In this document: positions 1 to 8,804 of the stretch, piece after piece
How the letters are laid out: the number at the start of each line of letters is the position of its first letter
How positions within the stretch are numbered: position 1 is the stretch's first letter
The notes under the pieces: generated by a model
What the model saw: the letters and a program-made list of their open reading frames with translations, nothing else
Database searches by the model: none
Told to the model about the DNA's origin: nothing
Source of the DNA: an uncultured Bacteroidales bacterium
GTDB lineage: Bacteria > Bacteroidota > Bacteroidia > Bacteroidales > G3-4614
NCBI GenBank assembly: GCA_949297125.1
Contig: CASFRS010000027.1
Location: forward strand, 1 to 64,000
Reading direction: 5' to 3'
DNA: 64,000 nucleotides
Program-made: the position numbers and the translations under genes

Positions 1-214
1 ACAATCCCTGTCGGGTTTGCTTCTGCCCTCGTTTGCATTACTTTGCTGTTCGTGGTAACAGCGAAGATAATCTGCACTCGGCATAAACAATCCCTGTCGG
101 GTTTGCTTCTGCCCTCGTTTGCATTACTTTGCTGTTCGTGGTAACAGCGAAGATAATCTGCACTCGGCATAAACAATCCCTGTCGGGTTTGCTTCTGCCC
201 TCGTTTGCATTATC
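1..214 (+). repeat. Tandem 86-bp promoter-bearing repeat, about 2.5 copies
   Basis: Copies start at 1, 87 and 173 and are identical over the parts compared. The third copy diverges near 213, just where it runs into the gene. Each unit contains the string GTTTGCATTA followed by a TTTG and, 26 bases on, GCGAAGATAATCTGCACTCG. The reverse complement of this unit is clearly related to the 80-bp tandem units at 23545-23740: both share ATGCCGAGTGCAG, TTATnTTCGC, and CAAACGnGGGCAGAAnCAAACC blocks. The array may continue left of the window. This is seen directly; a mobile or recombinational origin is inference. Confidence 0.9.
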
Positions 215-218
215 TTTG
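188..218 (+). promoter_or_regulatory. Bacteroides-type promoter inside the third repeat copy
   Basis: TTTG at 188-191 and TATCTTTG at 211-218 are separated by 19 bases, matching the TTTG/TAnnTTTG consensus of the Bacteroidetes primary sigma factor. The start codon of the GSCFA gene lies 19 bases downstream. In the two upstream copies the second box is one base shorter (TACTTTG), so only the gene-proximal copy carries a full consensus. Confidence 0.75.
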
Positions 219-236
219 CGCATTGGAGAAGTAGGT

Positions 237-1232
237 ATGAATCTGACAACACGCGTGGAAATAAAAAAACCGGGCTTCGGAATATCGTATTCCGATACCA
301 TGGTATTTATGGGGTCCTGTTTTTCGCAGGAGATAGGGAGTCGCTTTTCGGAAGCCGGGTTCGATGCCGAAGTAAATCCGTTCGGTGTCGTATATAACCC
401 GTTGTCGCTGCATACCGGGCTGGAGAGGTTGTTGTTCCGCCGCGAATATCTTCCTTCCGAGGTATTCCGTTACGGTGCGCTCTTCCATAGCTTTGAACAT
501 CATTCTTCTTTCTCCGGTACCGATGCCGAAAGCGTCCTGCAAAATATCAACAGTTCATTGCGCCATGCTTCCGCCAAGTTGTGCGGGGCATCGTTCCTTT
601 TCATAACATTCGGGACGGCATGGGTGTATGAAAGGAAATCGACGGGGAAGGTAGTTTCCAACTGCCACAAACTCCCTGCATCGGAGTTCAGAAGGAGAAG
701 GGTTCCAGCATCCGAGGCTGCGGAGATATGGCGTCCGTTGCTTGAAGACCTTTTTTCAAGGTTGCCCCATATAAAAGTAATACTTACCGTAAGCCCCGTA
801 AGGCATTTGCGCGACGGGGCGCACGAGAACAATCTCAGTAAGGGTGAACTCCTCCTGCTGTGCGACCGCCTGCAGGCACTCTTCCCTGAGGGCATATATT
901 ATTTCCCGTCGTACGAGATATTGCTCGATGAACTGCGCGATTACCGTTTTTATGCCGAAGACATGGCACACCCTTCGCAACAGGCGGTCGAGTATGTATG
1001 GGAACGCCTCTCCGATACGTTCTTTACCCCCTCCACCGTACAGTGCATAGCCGAGCGGAAACGCCTAATGCGGGGCTTGGCGCACAGGCCGCTGACGCCC
1101 GACAGGGAAGGGTATGTGAAATTCCTCGACACCCTGGCGGCTTCGTTTGCCGCTCTGGCTGCAAAATACCCGTTTCTCGATGTTGCTCCGCAACTCCGGG
1201 AGATTGAAAAGAAAAAACAATCGGCCATATGA
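237..1232 (+). CDS. GSCFA domain protein
   Basis: This 331-residue protein carries the family-defining FMGSCFSQEIG motif near residue 23 and continues with the FGVVYNPLS block typical of GSCFA proteins, a Bacteroidetes-rich family with an SGNH-hydrolase-like look. Its biochemical role is not established. The ATG at 237 is chosen because translation upstream runs back through the tandem repeat and would need a TTG start. The stop overlaps the murF-alr start as ATGA (1229-1232), so the two are translationally coupled. This points to a cell-envelope role, but that is inference from position only. Confidence 0.88.
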   Translation: MNLTTRVEIKKPGFGISYSDTMVFMGSCFSQEIGSRFSEAGFDAEVNPFGVVYNPLSLHTGLERLLFRREYLPSEVFRYGALFHSFEHHSSFSGTDAESVLQNINSSLRHASAKLCGASFLFITFGTAWVYERKSTGKVVSNCHKLPASEFRRRRVPASEAAEIWRPLLEDLFSRLPHIKVILTVSPVRHLRDGAHENNLSKGELLLLCDRLQALFPEGIYYFPSYEILLDELRDYRFYAEDMAHPSQQAVEYVWERLSDTFFTPSTVQCIAERKRLMRGLAHRPLTPDREGYVKFLDTLAASFAALAAKYPFLDVAPQLREIEKKKQSAI

Positions 1233-3700
1233 AATACAGTATAGATAAAATAGCTTCCATAATAGGCGCTCCGTACAGGAAGTCGGAATCGGATTACAGT
1301 GTGTCGGTACTGCTTACCGACAGCCGTTCTCTTACGTTCCCCGAAGAGACGCTTTTCTTTGCCGTTAAAACTGTCAGGACCGATGCTTCGCGCTTTGTCC
1401 GGGGCCTTTATTCGCAAGGGGTAAGGAATTTTGTCGTATCGTCGTACAATACGGCATGGGACACGCTTGCCGATGCCAACATATTCGTCGTTCCCGACGT
1501 CGTGGCGGCCCTGCAGCAGATTGCGGCTTGGCATCGCAACCGGTTTGCGGTTCCCGTTGTGGGGATTACGGGGAGCAACGGCAAGACGATAGTGAAAGAG
1601 TGGCTGTATCAGCTGTTGCGCAGCGATTGCTCGATAACCCGTTCTCCGCGCAGTTACAACTCCCAGACGGGTGTGCCGCTGTCGGTGTGGGGCATCGGAC
1701 CCGATACGGAACTGGCAATTATAGAGGCAGGCATGTCGCAGCCCGGCGAAATGGAACGTATAGCAAAGGTTATAGCCCCCACAATAGGCATATTCACGCA
1801 CTTCGGCGATGCGCATCAGGAGAATTTCGCAACACCCGGAGAGAAACTGCGCGAAAAACTGAAACTCTTCGAGACCGCCGGTACGGTAATATATAATGCC
1901 GATGAAAAGGACGTTGCGGAAGCCATGGCCGCGTACAGCGGGAAGAAGCGGCTGGCCGGGTGGTCGCGCAGCAATGCGGCTGCGCCGGTATATGTTTCCC
2001 GCGTAGAGAAAAAGAGCGATAGAACCGCCATAACGGTAGAGTATTCCGGTGAAAGCGTTTCATTCGAGATACCGTTTATAGAAGAGGCATCGGTAGTGAA
2101 CGCCATACACTGCGCCGTACTGATGTTGCTTTTGCATATCCCCGCCGACAGGATTTCCGCACGCATGCCGCACCTCGAACCAGTGGCCATGCGGCTTGAG
2201 GTGAAAGAGGGAAAGAACGGGTGCACTATAATAAACGACACATACAATTCCGATATAAACTCGCTTGCAATCGCCCTCGATTTCCTCTCCCGCAGGGATA
2301 CGTCGAAAGAGATGCCGCGGCGGGTGATACTCTCCGATATCCTGCAGTCCGCCTCCGACGATACGGCTCTCTATACGCAGGTTGCCGAAATGTTGTCGCG
2401 CAGCGGAGTCGCGCATTTTGTAGGGATAGGCGAAAGACTTTATGCCAACCGCAGGCTTTTCCCCGCGGGGAGCGAGTTCTATACATCCGCGCGCGACTAT
2501 ATGGCATCGGGAAGCACGGAACGGTACAGCGGCGAGTTGATACTTGTAAAAGGGGCGCGCAGCTTCATGTTCGATGAAATAAGCGATGCACTGTCGCTGA
2601 AGCGGCATGAAACAATACTTGAAATAGACCTCGATGCGCTTCTTGCCAACTACAACCATTACAGACAGAAACTTGAAAGCACAACCCGTATGATATGCAT
2701 GGTGAAGGCTTTCGGGTACGGGGCCGGTTCGTACGAACTTGCCAAGACGCTGCAGGATGCAGGGTGCGACTACGTTGCGGTGGCTGTGGCCGATGAAGGC
2801 GCCGAACTGCGCAAGGCCGGTATAACCATGCCGATAATGGTGATGAATCCCGAAATGGGGGCGTTCGATACCCTTTTCCGTTACAACCTCGAACCCGAGG
2901 TGTACAGTTTCAGGCTGTTGCAGGCATTGTCGCGGGCAGCCGAAGCGCAAGGAATAACCCGTTTTCCCGTACACATAAAGATAGACAGCGGGATGCACCG
3001 TCTCGGGTTTACAAAGACCGACATCCCCGAACTTGCCCGGCGTCTTTCCGGCAACGCGGCATTGCTCCCGCGGTCGGTATTCTCGCATCTTGCCGGAAGC
3101 GACGACCCCATGCTCGATGACTTTACCATGCAGCAGATAGAACTGTTTGCCGATTGTGCGGCAGAATTGCAGAAGAGCGTTCCCGTACCGATATTCCGCC
3201 ATATACTGAATACGGCGGGCATATCGCGCTTCACCCGCTACCAGTACGAAGGGGTGCGGCTCGGCATTGGCCTATACGGCGTAGCTCCCTGCGACGGCGA
3301 AACGGGGCTGAGGTGTGTCTCCTCGCTGAAAAGCACCATATTGCAGATAAAGGAACTCCCTGCCGATGAAACGGTAGGATACGGCAGGAAGGGAAAACTT
3401 TTCCGACCCTCCCGCATAGCTGCGGTTCCGATAGGATACGCCGACGGTCTCGACCGGCATCTTGGCAACCGCAAGGGGGAGATGTTCGTAAACGGGAAAC
3501 GCGCCCCGATAGTAGGCAATATCTGTATGGATGTTACAATGATTGATGTTACCGGCATAGAATGCGCCGAAGGGGATACGGTCGAGATATTCGGGCGGAA
3601 CATACCTGTCGGGGAGCTGGCCGGGAAACTCGGGACAATACCGTACGAAATACTCACATCGGTGTCATCGCGCGTAAAGCGCGTGTATTACCGCGAATAG
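1229..3700 (+). CDS. murF-alr: Bifunctional MurF ligase / alanine racemase
   Basis: This 823-residue fusion makes D-alanine from L-alanine and joins D-Ala-D-Ala to UDP-MurNAc-tripeptide, the last cytoplasmic step of the peptidoglycan precursor. The N-terminal half is MurF, with the ATP loop GITGSNGKTIVKE at residues 112-124; the usual second Thr of the loop is Ile. The C-terminal half, from about residue 460, is a PLP-dependent Alr with MVKAFGYG (PLP lysine K493) and PIGYADG (catalytic Tyr near 737). The fusion is characteristic of Bacteroidetes. It is coupled by 4-base overlap to GSCFA and followed after 9 bases by pabB. Confidence 0.97.
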   Translation: MKYSIDKIASIIGAPYRKSESDYSVSVLLTDSRSLTFPEETLFFAVKTVRTDASRFVRGLYSQGVRNFVVSSYNTAWDTLADANIFVVPDVVAALQQIAAWHRNRFAVPVVGITGSNGKTIVKEWLYQLLRSDCSITRSPRSYNSQTGVPLSVWGIGPDTELAIIEAGMSQPGEMERIAKVIAPTIGIFTHFGDAHQENFATPGEKLREKLKLFETAGTVIYNADEKDVAEAMAAYSGKKRLAGWSRSNAAAPVYVSRVEKKSDRTAITVEYSGESVSFEIPFIEEASVVNAIHCAVLMLLLHIPADRISARMPHLEPVAMRLEVKEGKNGCTIINDTYNSDINSLAIALDFLSRRDTSKEMPRRVILSDILQSASDDTALYTQVAEMLSRSGVAHFVGIGERLYANRRLFPAGSEFYTSARDYMASGSTERYSGELILVKGARSFMFDEISDALSLKRHETILEIDLDALLANYNHYRQKLESTTRMICMVKAFGYGAGSYELAKTLQDAGCDYVAVAVADEGAELRKAGITMPIMVMNPEMGAFDTLFRYNLEPEVYSFRLLQALSRAAEAQGITRFPVHIKIDSGMHRLGFTKTDIPELARRLSGNAALLPRSVFSHLAGSDDPMLDDFTMQQIELFADCAAELQKSVPVPIFRHILNTAGISRFTRYQYEGVRLGIGLYGVAPCDGETGLRCVSSLKSTILQIKELPADETVGYGRKGKLFRPSRIAAVPIGYADGLDRHLGNRKGEMFVNGKRAPIVGNICMDVTMIDVTGIECAEGDTVEIFGRNIPVGELAGKLGTIPYEILTSVSSRVKRVYYRE

Positions 3701-3709
3701 CAGCAGGAC

Positions 3710-4702
3710 ATGGCGGAAGAGATTGCCGGTACAGACAACCTCCGGGCCCTTATGAATGAACTGGGGAAGAAATGCGAGCCGTTCCTGTTCCTTATAGACT
3801 ATCGCATGGAGAAGGGGGTTGTGCTCCCCCTGGCCGACATGCCGGGCAGCGGGCTGGCATGCTGTATAGGTGAGAAGAGTTACGGGTCGCTCCCCGAATA
3901 TGGCGCAATACGTACGGAGATAAATATCGAACCGGTCGCCATGGCCGAATATGCTGCGGCGTTCGGCAATGTGGCGGATAAAATAAGGCGGGGCGATTCG
4001 TATCTGGTAAACCTTACGTTCAGGACGCCGATAGGGCGGCATGTGGACATGGCACACGTTTTCAGGCACGCTTCTGCTCCGTACCGTTTCCTGTGGCCCG
4101 ACAGGTTCGTCTTCTTCTCCCCCGAAAGTTTTGTAAGGATAGATGCCGGCGGCACCATAAGGTCGTACCCGATGAAAGGGACGGCCGACGCCTCGCTCCC
4201 TGACGCAGAGAACCGGTTGCTGTCGGATTACAAGGAGAGGTGCGAGCACAATACGATAGTGGACCTTATCAGGAACGACCTGTCGGCGGTGGCGGATAAC
4301 GTAAGGGTCGGCCGTTTCCGGTATATTGAAAAGATAAGGACGCATAGAGGGGAACTGCTCCAGAGCAGTTCCGAAGTCTCCGGCCGCCTGCCGCACGGGT
4401 GGCGGAACAGGCTGGGCGACATAATCTTCGCCCTGCTGCCGGCCGGGAGCATAAGCGGCGCACCCAAACGGCGTACTGTTGAAATAATAGAGGAGAGCGA
4501 GACCGCCCCTCGCGGCTACTATACCGGAGTAATGGGCGTTTATGAAAACGGCGGGCTGGAGAGTTGCGTGGCGATACGCTTTATTGAAAAGGATGCCTCG
4601 GGGGAGTACTATTATCGCAGCGGCGGAGGGATAACTTCGTGCAGCATAATGGAGAACGAGTATGAAGAAATGCTTGGCAAGATATATGTGCCGATTGTTT
4701 GA
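3710..4702 (+). CDS. pabB: Aminodeoxychorismate synthase component I
   Basis: This 330-residue chorismate-binding enzyme aminates chorismate to 4-amino-4-deoxychorismate for folate synthesis. It shows GDSYLVNLTF near residue 96, IVDLIRNDLSAVA near 182, PAGSISGAPKRRTVEII near 242 and a C-terminal GGGI. It is shorter than E. coli PabB because the N-terminal subdomain is reduced, which is normal for Bacteroidetes. The glutamine amidotransferase partner PabA is not in the window. pabC follows with overlapping reading frames, which supports PabB over anthranilate synthase TrpE. Confidence 0.92.
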   Translation: MAEEIAGTDNLRALMNELGKKCEPFLFLIDYRMEKGVVLPLADMPGSGLACCIGEKSYGSLPEYGAIRTEINIEPVAMAEYAAAFGNVADKIRRGDSYLVNLTFRTPIGRHVDMAHVFRHASAPYRFLWPDRFVFFSPESFVRIDAGGTIRSYPMKGTADASLPDAENRLLSDYKERCEHNTIVDLIRNDLSAVADNVRVGRFRYIEKIRTHRGELLQSSSEVSGRLPHGWRNRLGDIIFALLPAGSISGAPKRRTVEIIEESETAPRGYYTGVMGVYENGGLESCVAIRFIEKDASGEYYYRSGGGITSCSIMENEYEEMLGKIYVPIV

Positions 4703-5264
4703 AACCATACGCATAGAGAACGGCGGGGCCGTTTCGCTCTGTTGGCATCAGCGGAGGGTGGCGGAGGTTTCCGCGGTTGAACTGGCCCCGTATATATCGC
4801 GGCTGTTCCTGCCGGCAGAAGGGGTGTACAAGTTGCGTATCGATTACGATGCCCGGAACGGTATAACGGGAAGCACCCTGCGGGAATATGCGGCTAGGCC
4901 GGTAAGGACGCTGAAGAAGGTGCGCTGCGATACTGTATCGTATCCACGCAAGTATGCCGTGCGGGATGTGCTGGACGAACTTCGCGCCATGCGCGGCGGT
5001 TGCGACGACGTGCTGATAATAAAGGATGGCTGTGTTACGGACGTTTCGTATGCCAATATCCTGTTTTCGGAAAACGGGAAATGGTATACGCCCGATACCC
5101 CGCTGTTGCCGGGTACATGCAGGGCGCGGCTGTTGTCCGAAGGCGCGGTATGCGAGAGGAGGATAACAGAGGCGGATATATGCTTGTACGATATGGCGAT
5201 GCTGGTAAATGCCATGCTCCCTTTCGATGAGGCGCGCGCCTTCCCCGTTTCGGGGATTATCTGA
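4686..5264 (+). CDS. pabC: Aminodeoxychorismate lyase, class IV aminotransferase fold
   Basis: The 192-residue product has the fold-type IV PLP enzyme pattern, starting MCRLFETIRIENG and containing a likely PLP lysine in SYPRKYAVRDVL. It would release pyruvate from aminodeoxychorismate to give p-aminobenzoate. I chose the ATG at 4686 because homologues begin right at the LFETIRI block; an in-frame ATG at 4662 would add eight residues. The gene overlaps the end of pabB by 17 bases. It is shorter than E. coli PabC but typical for this phylum. It converges with the glycosyltransferase gene, whose stop lies inside its last codons. Confidence 0.85.
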   Translation: MCRLFETIRIENGGAVSLCWHQRRVAEVSAVELAPYISRLFLPAEGVYKLRIDYDARNGITGSTLREYAARPVRTLKKVRCDTVSYPRKYAVRDVLDELRAMRGGCDDVLIIKDGCVTDVSYANILFSENGKWYTPDTPLLPGTCRARLLSEGAVCERRITEADICLYDMAMLVNAMLPFDEARAFPVSGII

Positions 5265-6258
5265 AAGTGGTCCTGCGCTTGAGGTAGTAGTCCGTTACTA
5301 TATTCCGCCGCGATTCGGGCAGCATGTTCATTATATTCCTTTCCGGCTGGCAGGAATACCTGCCTTTCTCCCTTTCAAAATCGCGGTGGGCCTTCCATAC
5401 GGCCTTTACTCCGGCAAAATCCAGTTTTGCGGCAAACATTGCGGCAGCAGCACCGTCCAGCAGTTTCCTCCGCCTTATTATGCAGCGCCCCTCCTTCAAC
5501 GGCAGGTTTTTATAGAGCATGAAAAGGTTGTTCCTGAAATTCAGGTATGTTTTCCGGGGATTTCCGGCCGCGAGCGTGCCTCCCCCCACATGGTACACGG
5601 TACTTTGCGGCACGGTGCAGACCTTTTTCCCGAGCAGGTTGAGCCTCCAGCAGAGGTCTATTTCTTCCATGTGCGCAAAGAAACCGGTATCCAGGCCTCC
5701 CGCTTTTATATAGTCGGCCCGCCGTACGAGCATCGCAGCCCCCGATACCCAGAATACCTGCTTTACTTCTCCGTCGTACTGTCCGAAGTCCTGCTCAACC
5801 GTGCCGAATATCCTGCCCCGGCAGAACGGATATCCGTTGCGGTCGAGATATCCGCCCGCCGCCCCGGCATATTCAAAACGCCCTTTGTCGGCATAAGCCT
5901 TTATCTTCGGCTGGCATGCGGCAATGTCTTTGTCCTTCTCCATCGTTTCCAGCATTGGCGAAAGCCAGTTGCCGGTAACCTCAACGTCGGAGTTGAGCAG
6001 CAGTATGTATTCGTAGTCCCGCAACTTCTCTACGGCAAGGTTGTACCCCCCTGCATACCCGTAGTTCCTGTCGTAAAGGAGGCGTATGACGGAAGGGTAT
6101 TCCTCTCCGAGCCATTCGGCCGAGCCGTCGGTCGAACCGTTGTCGGCGACAACCACGTCGGCCAGCCCGGCATCCGAATGCCTGACAACGGACGGCAGGA
6201 ACTTCTGCATCAGTTCCCGTCCGTTCCAGTTCATGATTACAACGGCAATCTTTTTCAT
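5257..6258 (-). CDS. Family 2 glycosyltransferase
   Basis: The 333-residue GT-A enzyme begins MKKIAVVIMNWNGRELMQKF and shows the nucleotide-sugar site VVVADNGSTDGSAEW, then LLNSDVEVT near residue 95 and EIDLCWRLN near 220. It is of the rhamnosyltransferase-like type with a C-terminal extension. The start at 6258 gives a 4-base ATGA overlap with the upstream acyltransferase and discards an eight-residue N-terminal extension. Substrate is unknown; being coupled to a lipid A type acyltransferase suggests envelope glycolipid synthesis. Confidence 0.88.
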   Translation of the reverse strand: MKKIAVVIMNWNGRELMQKFLPSVVRHSDAGLADVVVADNGSTDGSAEWLGEEYPSVIRLLYDRNYGYAGGYNLAVEKLRDYEYILLLNSDVEVTGNWLSPMLETMEKDKDIAACQPKIKAYADKGRFEYAGAAGGYLDRNGYPFCRGRIFGTVEQDFGQYDGEVKQVFWVSGAAMLVRRADYIKAGGLDTGFFAHMEEIDLCWRLNLLGKKVCTVPQSTVYHVGGGTLAAGNPRKTYLNFRNNLFMLYKNLPLKEGRCIIRRRKLLDGAAAAMFAAKLDFAGVKAVWKAHRDFEREKGRYSCQPERNIMNMLPESRRNIVTDYYLKRRTTFR

Positions 6259-7160
6259 CGGTCGAGACGTTTGTGTTTCCACCTGTTATGTGTCCACAGC
6301 CAGTATTCCGGTGCCCGCTCAATGGTTTTTTCCATGCGGCGCACATATATTTCGGTCAGTTCAAAGTCCTTGTATTCGGCAGGATTCTTGGTGATAAGGT
6401 CGAAAACTATCTTGTAGTACCCCCTTTTCACTTTTATGACGTCCGTATAGATAAGCGTACATTTCAGTTTCTTGGCAATCCTTTCTATCCCTGTCAGGAC
6501 GGGCGTGTCCTTGTGGTTCAGGAATTCGGTCCAGTAGTAGATGTTGGCGCGCGAAGGCGTCTGGTCGGCCATAAACCCTATCACCGCAGGGATATTGTCC
6601 CTTTTGTAGCGGATCATTTCGCGCAGGACATCCCGTTTTGGGATGTTTACCGTACCGAAGCGTGAGCGGAGTTTCAGGAAGAAAGCATCGAACCATTTGT
6701 TGTTAAGGGGCCGGTAAACTTCTCCCAATGCGGCATTTTCAGGAGCATCGAGCCAAATCTTTATGGACGGGATGTATTCCCAGTTTCCGAAGTGCCCGAG
6801 CATCAGGATAACCTGCTCGCGGTTGTCGACCGATTCCTGAAGCAATCCGATATTGACCATTTCAAACCGTTTCCTTACGCTTTTGTCCGAAACGTGCAGC
6901 AACTTGACCGTCTCTACCGCATAATCGCACAAGTGCCGGTAAAAAGCCTTCTCCATGCGCTTTATCTCGCTGTCGCTCTTGTCGGGAAACGATGCCCGCA
7001 TGTTCTCGAATACCAGCTTGCGGCGGTACTTGACAATATAGAACAGCGGGAAAAACAGCAGGTCCGACAGAATGTAAAGGATTCTGAACGGGAGCATTGC
7101 CAGCAGCAGCAGAAGCGCATACAACGGAGCGTACAATATGTTTTCCTTGTTGGGTTTCAT
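6255..7160 (-). CDS. Lysophospholipid / lipid A acyltransferase (LpxL/HtrB family)
   Basis: The 301-residue protein has one N-terminal membrane segment (residues about 8-38) and the acyltransferase signature GHFGNWEYIPS near 120, in which His and Glu form the HX4E catalytic pair. The family adds secondary acyl chains to the lipid A precursor at the inner membrane. It lies 3 bases after mtaB and overlaps the glycosyltransferase by 4 bases, so mtaB, this gene and the GT2 are probably one transcript. Confidence 0.9.
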   Translation of the reverse strand: MKPNKENILYAPLYALLLLLAMLPFRILYILSDLLFFPLFYIVKYRRKLVFENMRASFPDKSDSEIKRMEKAFYRHLCDYAVETVKLLHVSDKSVRKRFEMVNIGLLQESVDNREQVILMLGHFGNWEYIPSIKIWLDAPENAALGEVYRPLNNKWFDAFFLKLRSRFGTVNIPKRDVLREMIRYKRDNIPAVIGFMADQTPSRANIYYWTEFLNHKDTPVLTGIERIAKKLKCTLIYTDVIKVKRGYYKIVFDLITKNPAEYKDFELTEIYVRRMEKTIERAPEYWLWTHNRWKHKRLDR

Positions 7161-7163
7161 AAT

Positions 7164-8489
7164 TCAGACAAGCAGTTCTCCTACGGTAAGGGCGGTGCGG
7201 TTTTCGTTGAAATCGCCGAGGCGGACCATTGCGGTACGGTTTACAAGCGATTTGTCATACGGAAGTTCCACGCGGATGTAATTGTCGGTAAATCCGTGCA
7301 TCGGGGCCCCTTTTGCCGGTTTCTCGAACAGGACCTCCCGCGTTTTCCCGCGTTGCGAGGAGTAGAAACCGAGCCGCTTCGATTCGGAGAGTTTCAACAT
7401 CAAATCGCATCTTTCGTTTTTTACATCGGGCGGTACAACCGGGCCGATATCGAGGGCTTTCGTCCCCGGACGTTCCGAATAGGTGAAAACATGGAGTTGC
7501 GATATGTCGAGCATCTCGGCCGTAGCGTAGCTTTCGGCAAAAAGCCTGTCCGTCTCGCCCCGCATGCCTACTATAATATCCACACCTATGAAGGCGTCGG
7601 GCATAACGCTCTTTATCTTCTCTATCTTGTCGCAGAAAAGAGCCTTGTCGTAATGCCTGCGCATGATTTTCAGCATCTCGTCGCTGCCCGATTGCAGCGG
7701 TATATGGAAATGGGGGGCTATCCGTTCCGATTTTGCGATGAATCCGATAAGTTCGTCCGAAAGCAGGTCGGGTTCTATCGATGAAATCCTGAACCTTTCT
7801 ATGCCGGCTACAGCGTCGAGAGCCTTTATGAGGTCCGTGAAACTCTCCCCCGTACTTTTACCGAAGTCGCCAATGTTCACGCCGGTCAGGACAATCTCCT
7901 TCCCCCCTTCTGCTGCGACCCCCTCGGCCTGTTTTACGATTGAGCCGATAGAACCGTTGCGGCTTCGGCCCCTTGCCAGGGGAATTGTGCAGTATGAGCA
8001 GAAGTAGTCGCACCCGTCCTGCACTTTCAGAAAATACCTTGTCCGGTCGTCCCTTGAACAGGAAGGGACGAAGTTCCTTATATCCTTGAACTGCGATGTC
8101 TCGACATGAACCGACTCCCGATTGTTGAAGAACTCCTCTATCTTTTCTGCAACAGAGCCTTTCTCGGCAGTGCCGAGCACAAGGTTTACGCCGTCTATTT
8201 CCGTGATATCGCCCGGTTTGAGCTGGGCATAGCATCCTGTAACCACGATATATGCGCCGGGATTCTGCCGGATGATGCGGCGGATTGCCTGACGGCTTTT
8301 CTTGTCGGCTATTTCGGTAACCGAGCAGCTGTTTATTACGCATATGTCGGCCTTCTCTCCCGGGCGGACCTTGCGGATACCCATATCGGCGAGGCTCCGG
8401 CCGATAGCGGAAGTCTCGGCAAAGTTCAGTTTGCACCCTAATGTGTAAAAGGCGGCTTTCTTGTCTTTGAACAGCGCCGGATCGGTCAT
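7164..8489 (-). CDS. mtaB: tRNA t6A37 methylthiotransferase MtaB
   Basis: The 441-residue radical-SAM enzyme converts t6A to ms2t6A at position 37 of tRNA. It has the N-terminal UPF0004 domain (TLGCKLNFAETS, with further cysteines in INSCSV and VTGCYAQ), then the radical-SAM motif CDYFCSYC near residue 150, and a C-terminal TRAM-like segment. Length fits MtaB and the CKLN rather than CQMN motif separates it from MiaB. It is first in a three-gene unit and has its own promoter at 8516-8547. Confidence 0.93.
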   Translation of the reverse strand: MTDPALFKDKKAAFYTLGCKLNFAETSAIGRSLADMGIRKVRPGEKADICVINSCSVTEIADKKSRQAIRRIIRQNPGAYIVVTGCYAQLKPGDITEIDGVNLVLGTAEKGSVAEKIEEFFNNRESVHVETSQFKDIRNFVPSCSRDDRTRYFLKVQDGCDYFCSYCTIPLARGRSRNGSIGSIVKQAEGVAAEGGKEIVLTGVNIGDFGKSTGESFTDLIKALDAVAGIERFRISSIEPDLLSDELIGFIAKSERIAPHFHIPLQSGSDEMLKIMRRHYDKALFCDKIEKIKSVMPDAFIGVDIIVGMRGETDRLFAESYATAEMLDISQLHVFTYSERPGTKALDIGPVVPPDVKNERCDLMLKLSESKRLGFYSSQRGKTREVLFEKPAKGAPMHGFTDNYIRVELPYDKSLVNRTAMVRLGDFNENRTALTVGELLV

Positions 8490-8515
8490 CTTAAAAACAT
8501 GAAGTTAACAAAGTG

Positions 8516-8547
8516 CGAAGATAATATATAGGAGAGGCAAAAACAAA
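8516..8547 (-). promoter_or_regulatory. Promoter for mtaB unit
   Basis: On the minus strand TTTG (complement of 8544-8547) is followed after 20 bases by TATCTTCG (complement of 8516-8523), one mismatch from TAnnTTTG. It lies about 27 bases upstream of the mtaB start codon. Confidence 0.6.
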
Positions 8548-8804
8548 TCCATATCCACCCTTTGTTTGACCTCTCTTCCATTCCTTACAGGTAAACTTCC
8601 CTCCCCCGTAATATTGGAATGGTATACAGTTGCGCCCTTTTGACCCCGTACTTCCGGCCCTTGCAATGATGAAGGGAGAATATCCCCTGCCGCCGCTTGG
8701 AAAGGCGTCGGTTTCACCGGTTGTAAAACGCAGTCGTTACGAAACAGCGGGCGAAACGGATTCCTGCCATTGTTGCGATAAGCACCGGCGTGCAAGCCCT
8801 TTTG
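8548..8804. other. Non-coding stretch, nothing recognised
   Basis: I see no credible gene, RNA or clear terminator here. The open frames on both strands have non-protein-like composition and no ribosome-site context. It is the left border of the unrecognised island. Confidence 0.5.

Noticed and set aside
1..214. CRISPR-like direct repeats
   Set aside because: The repeats are contiguous tandem units with no unique spacers and they contain promoter boxes; no cas genes are present.
5209..6417. 402-residue plus-strand frame across the glycosyltransferase gene
   Set aside because: Antisense shadow; it overlaps pabC at the start and has no recognisable domain.
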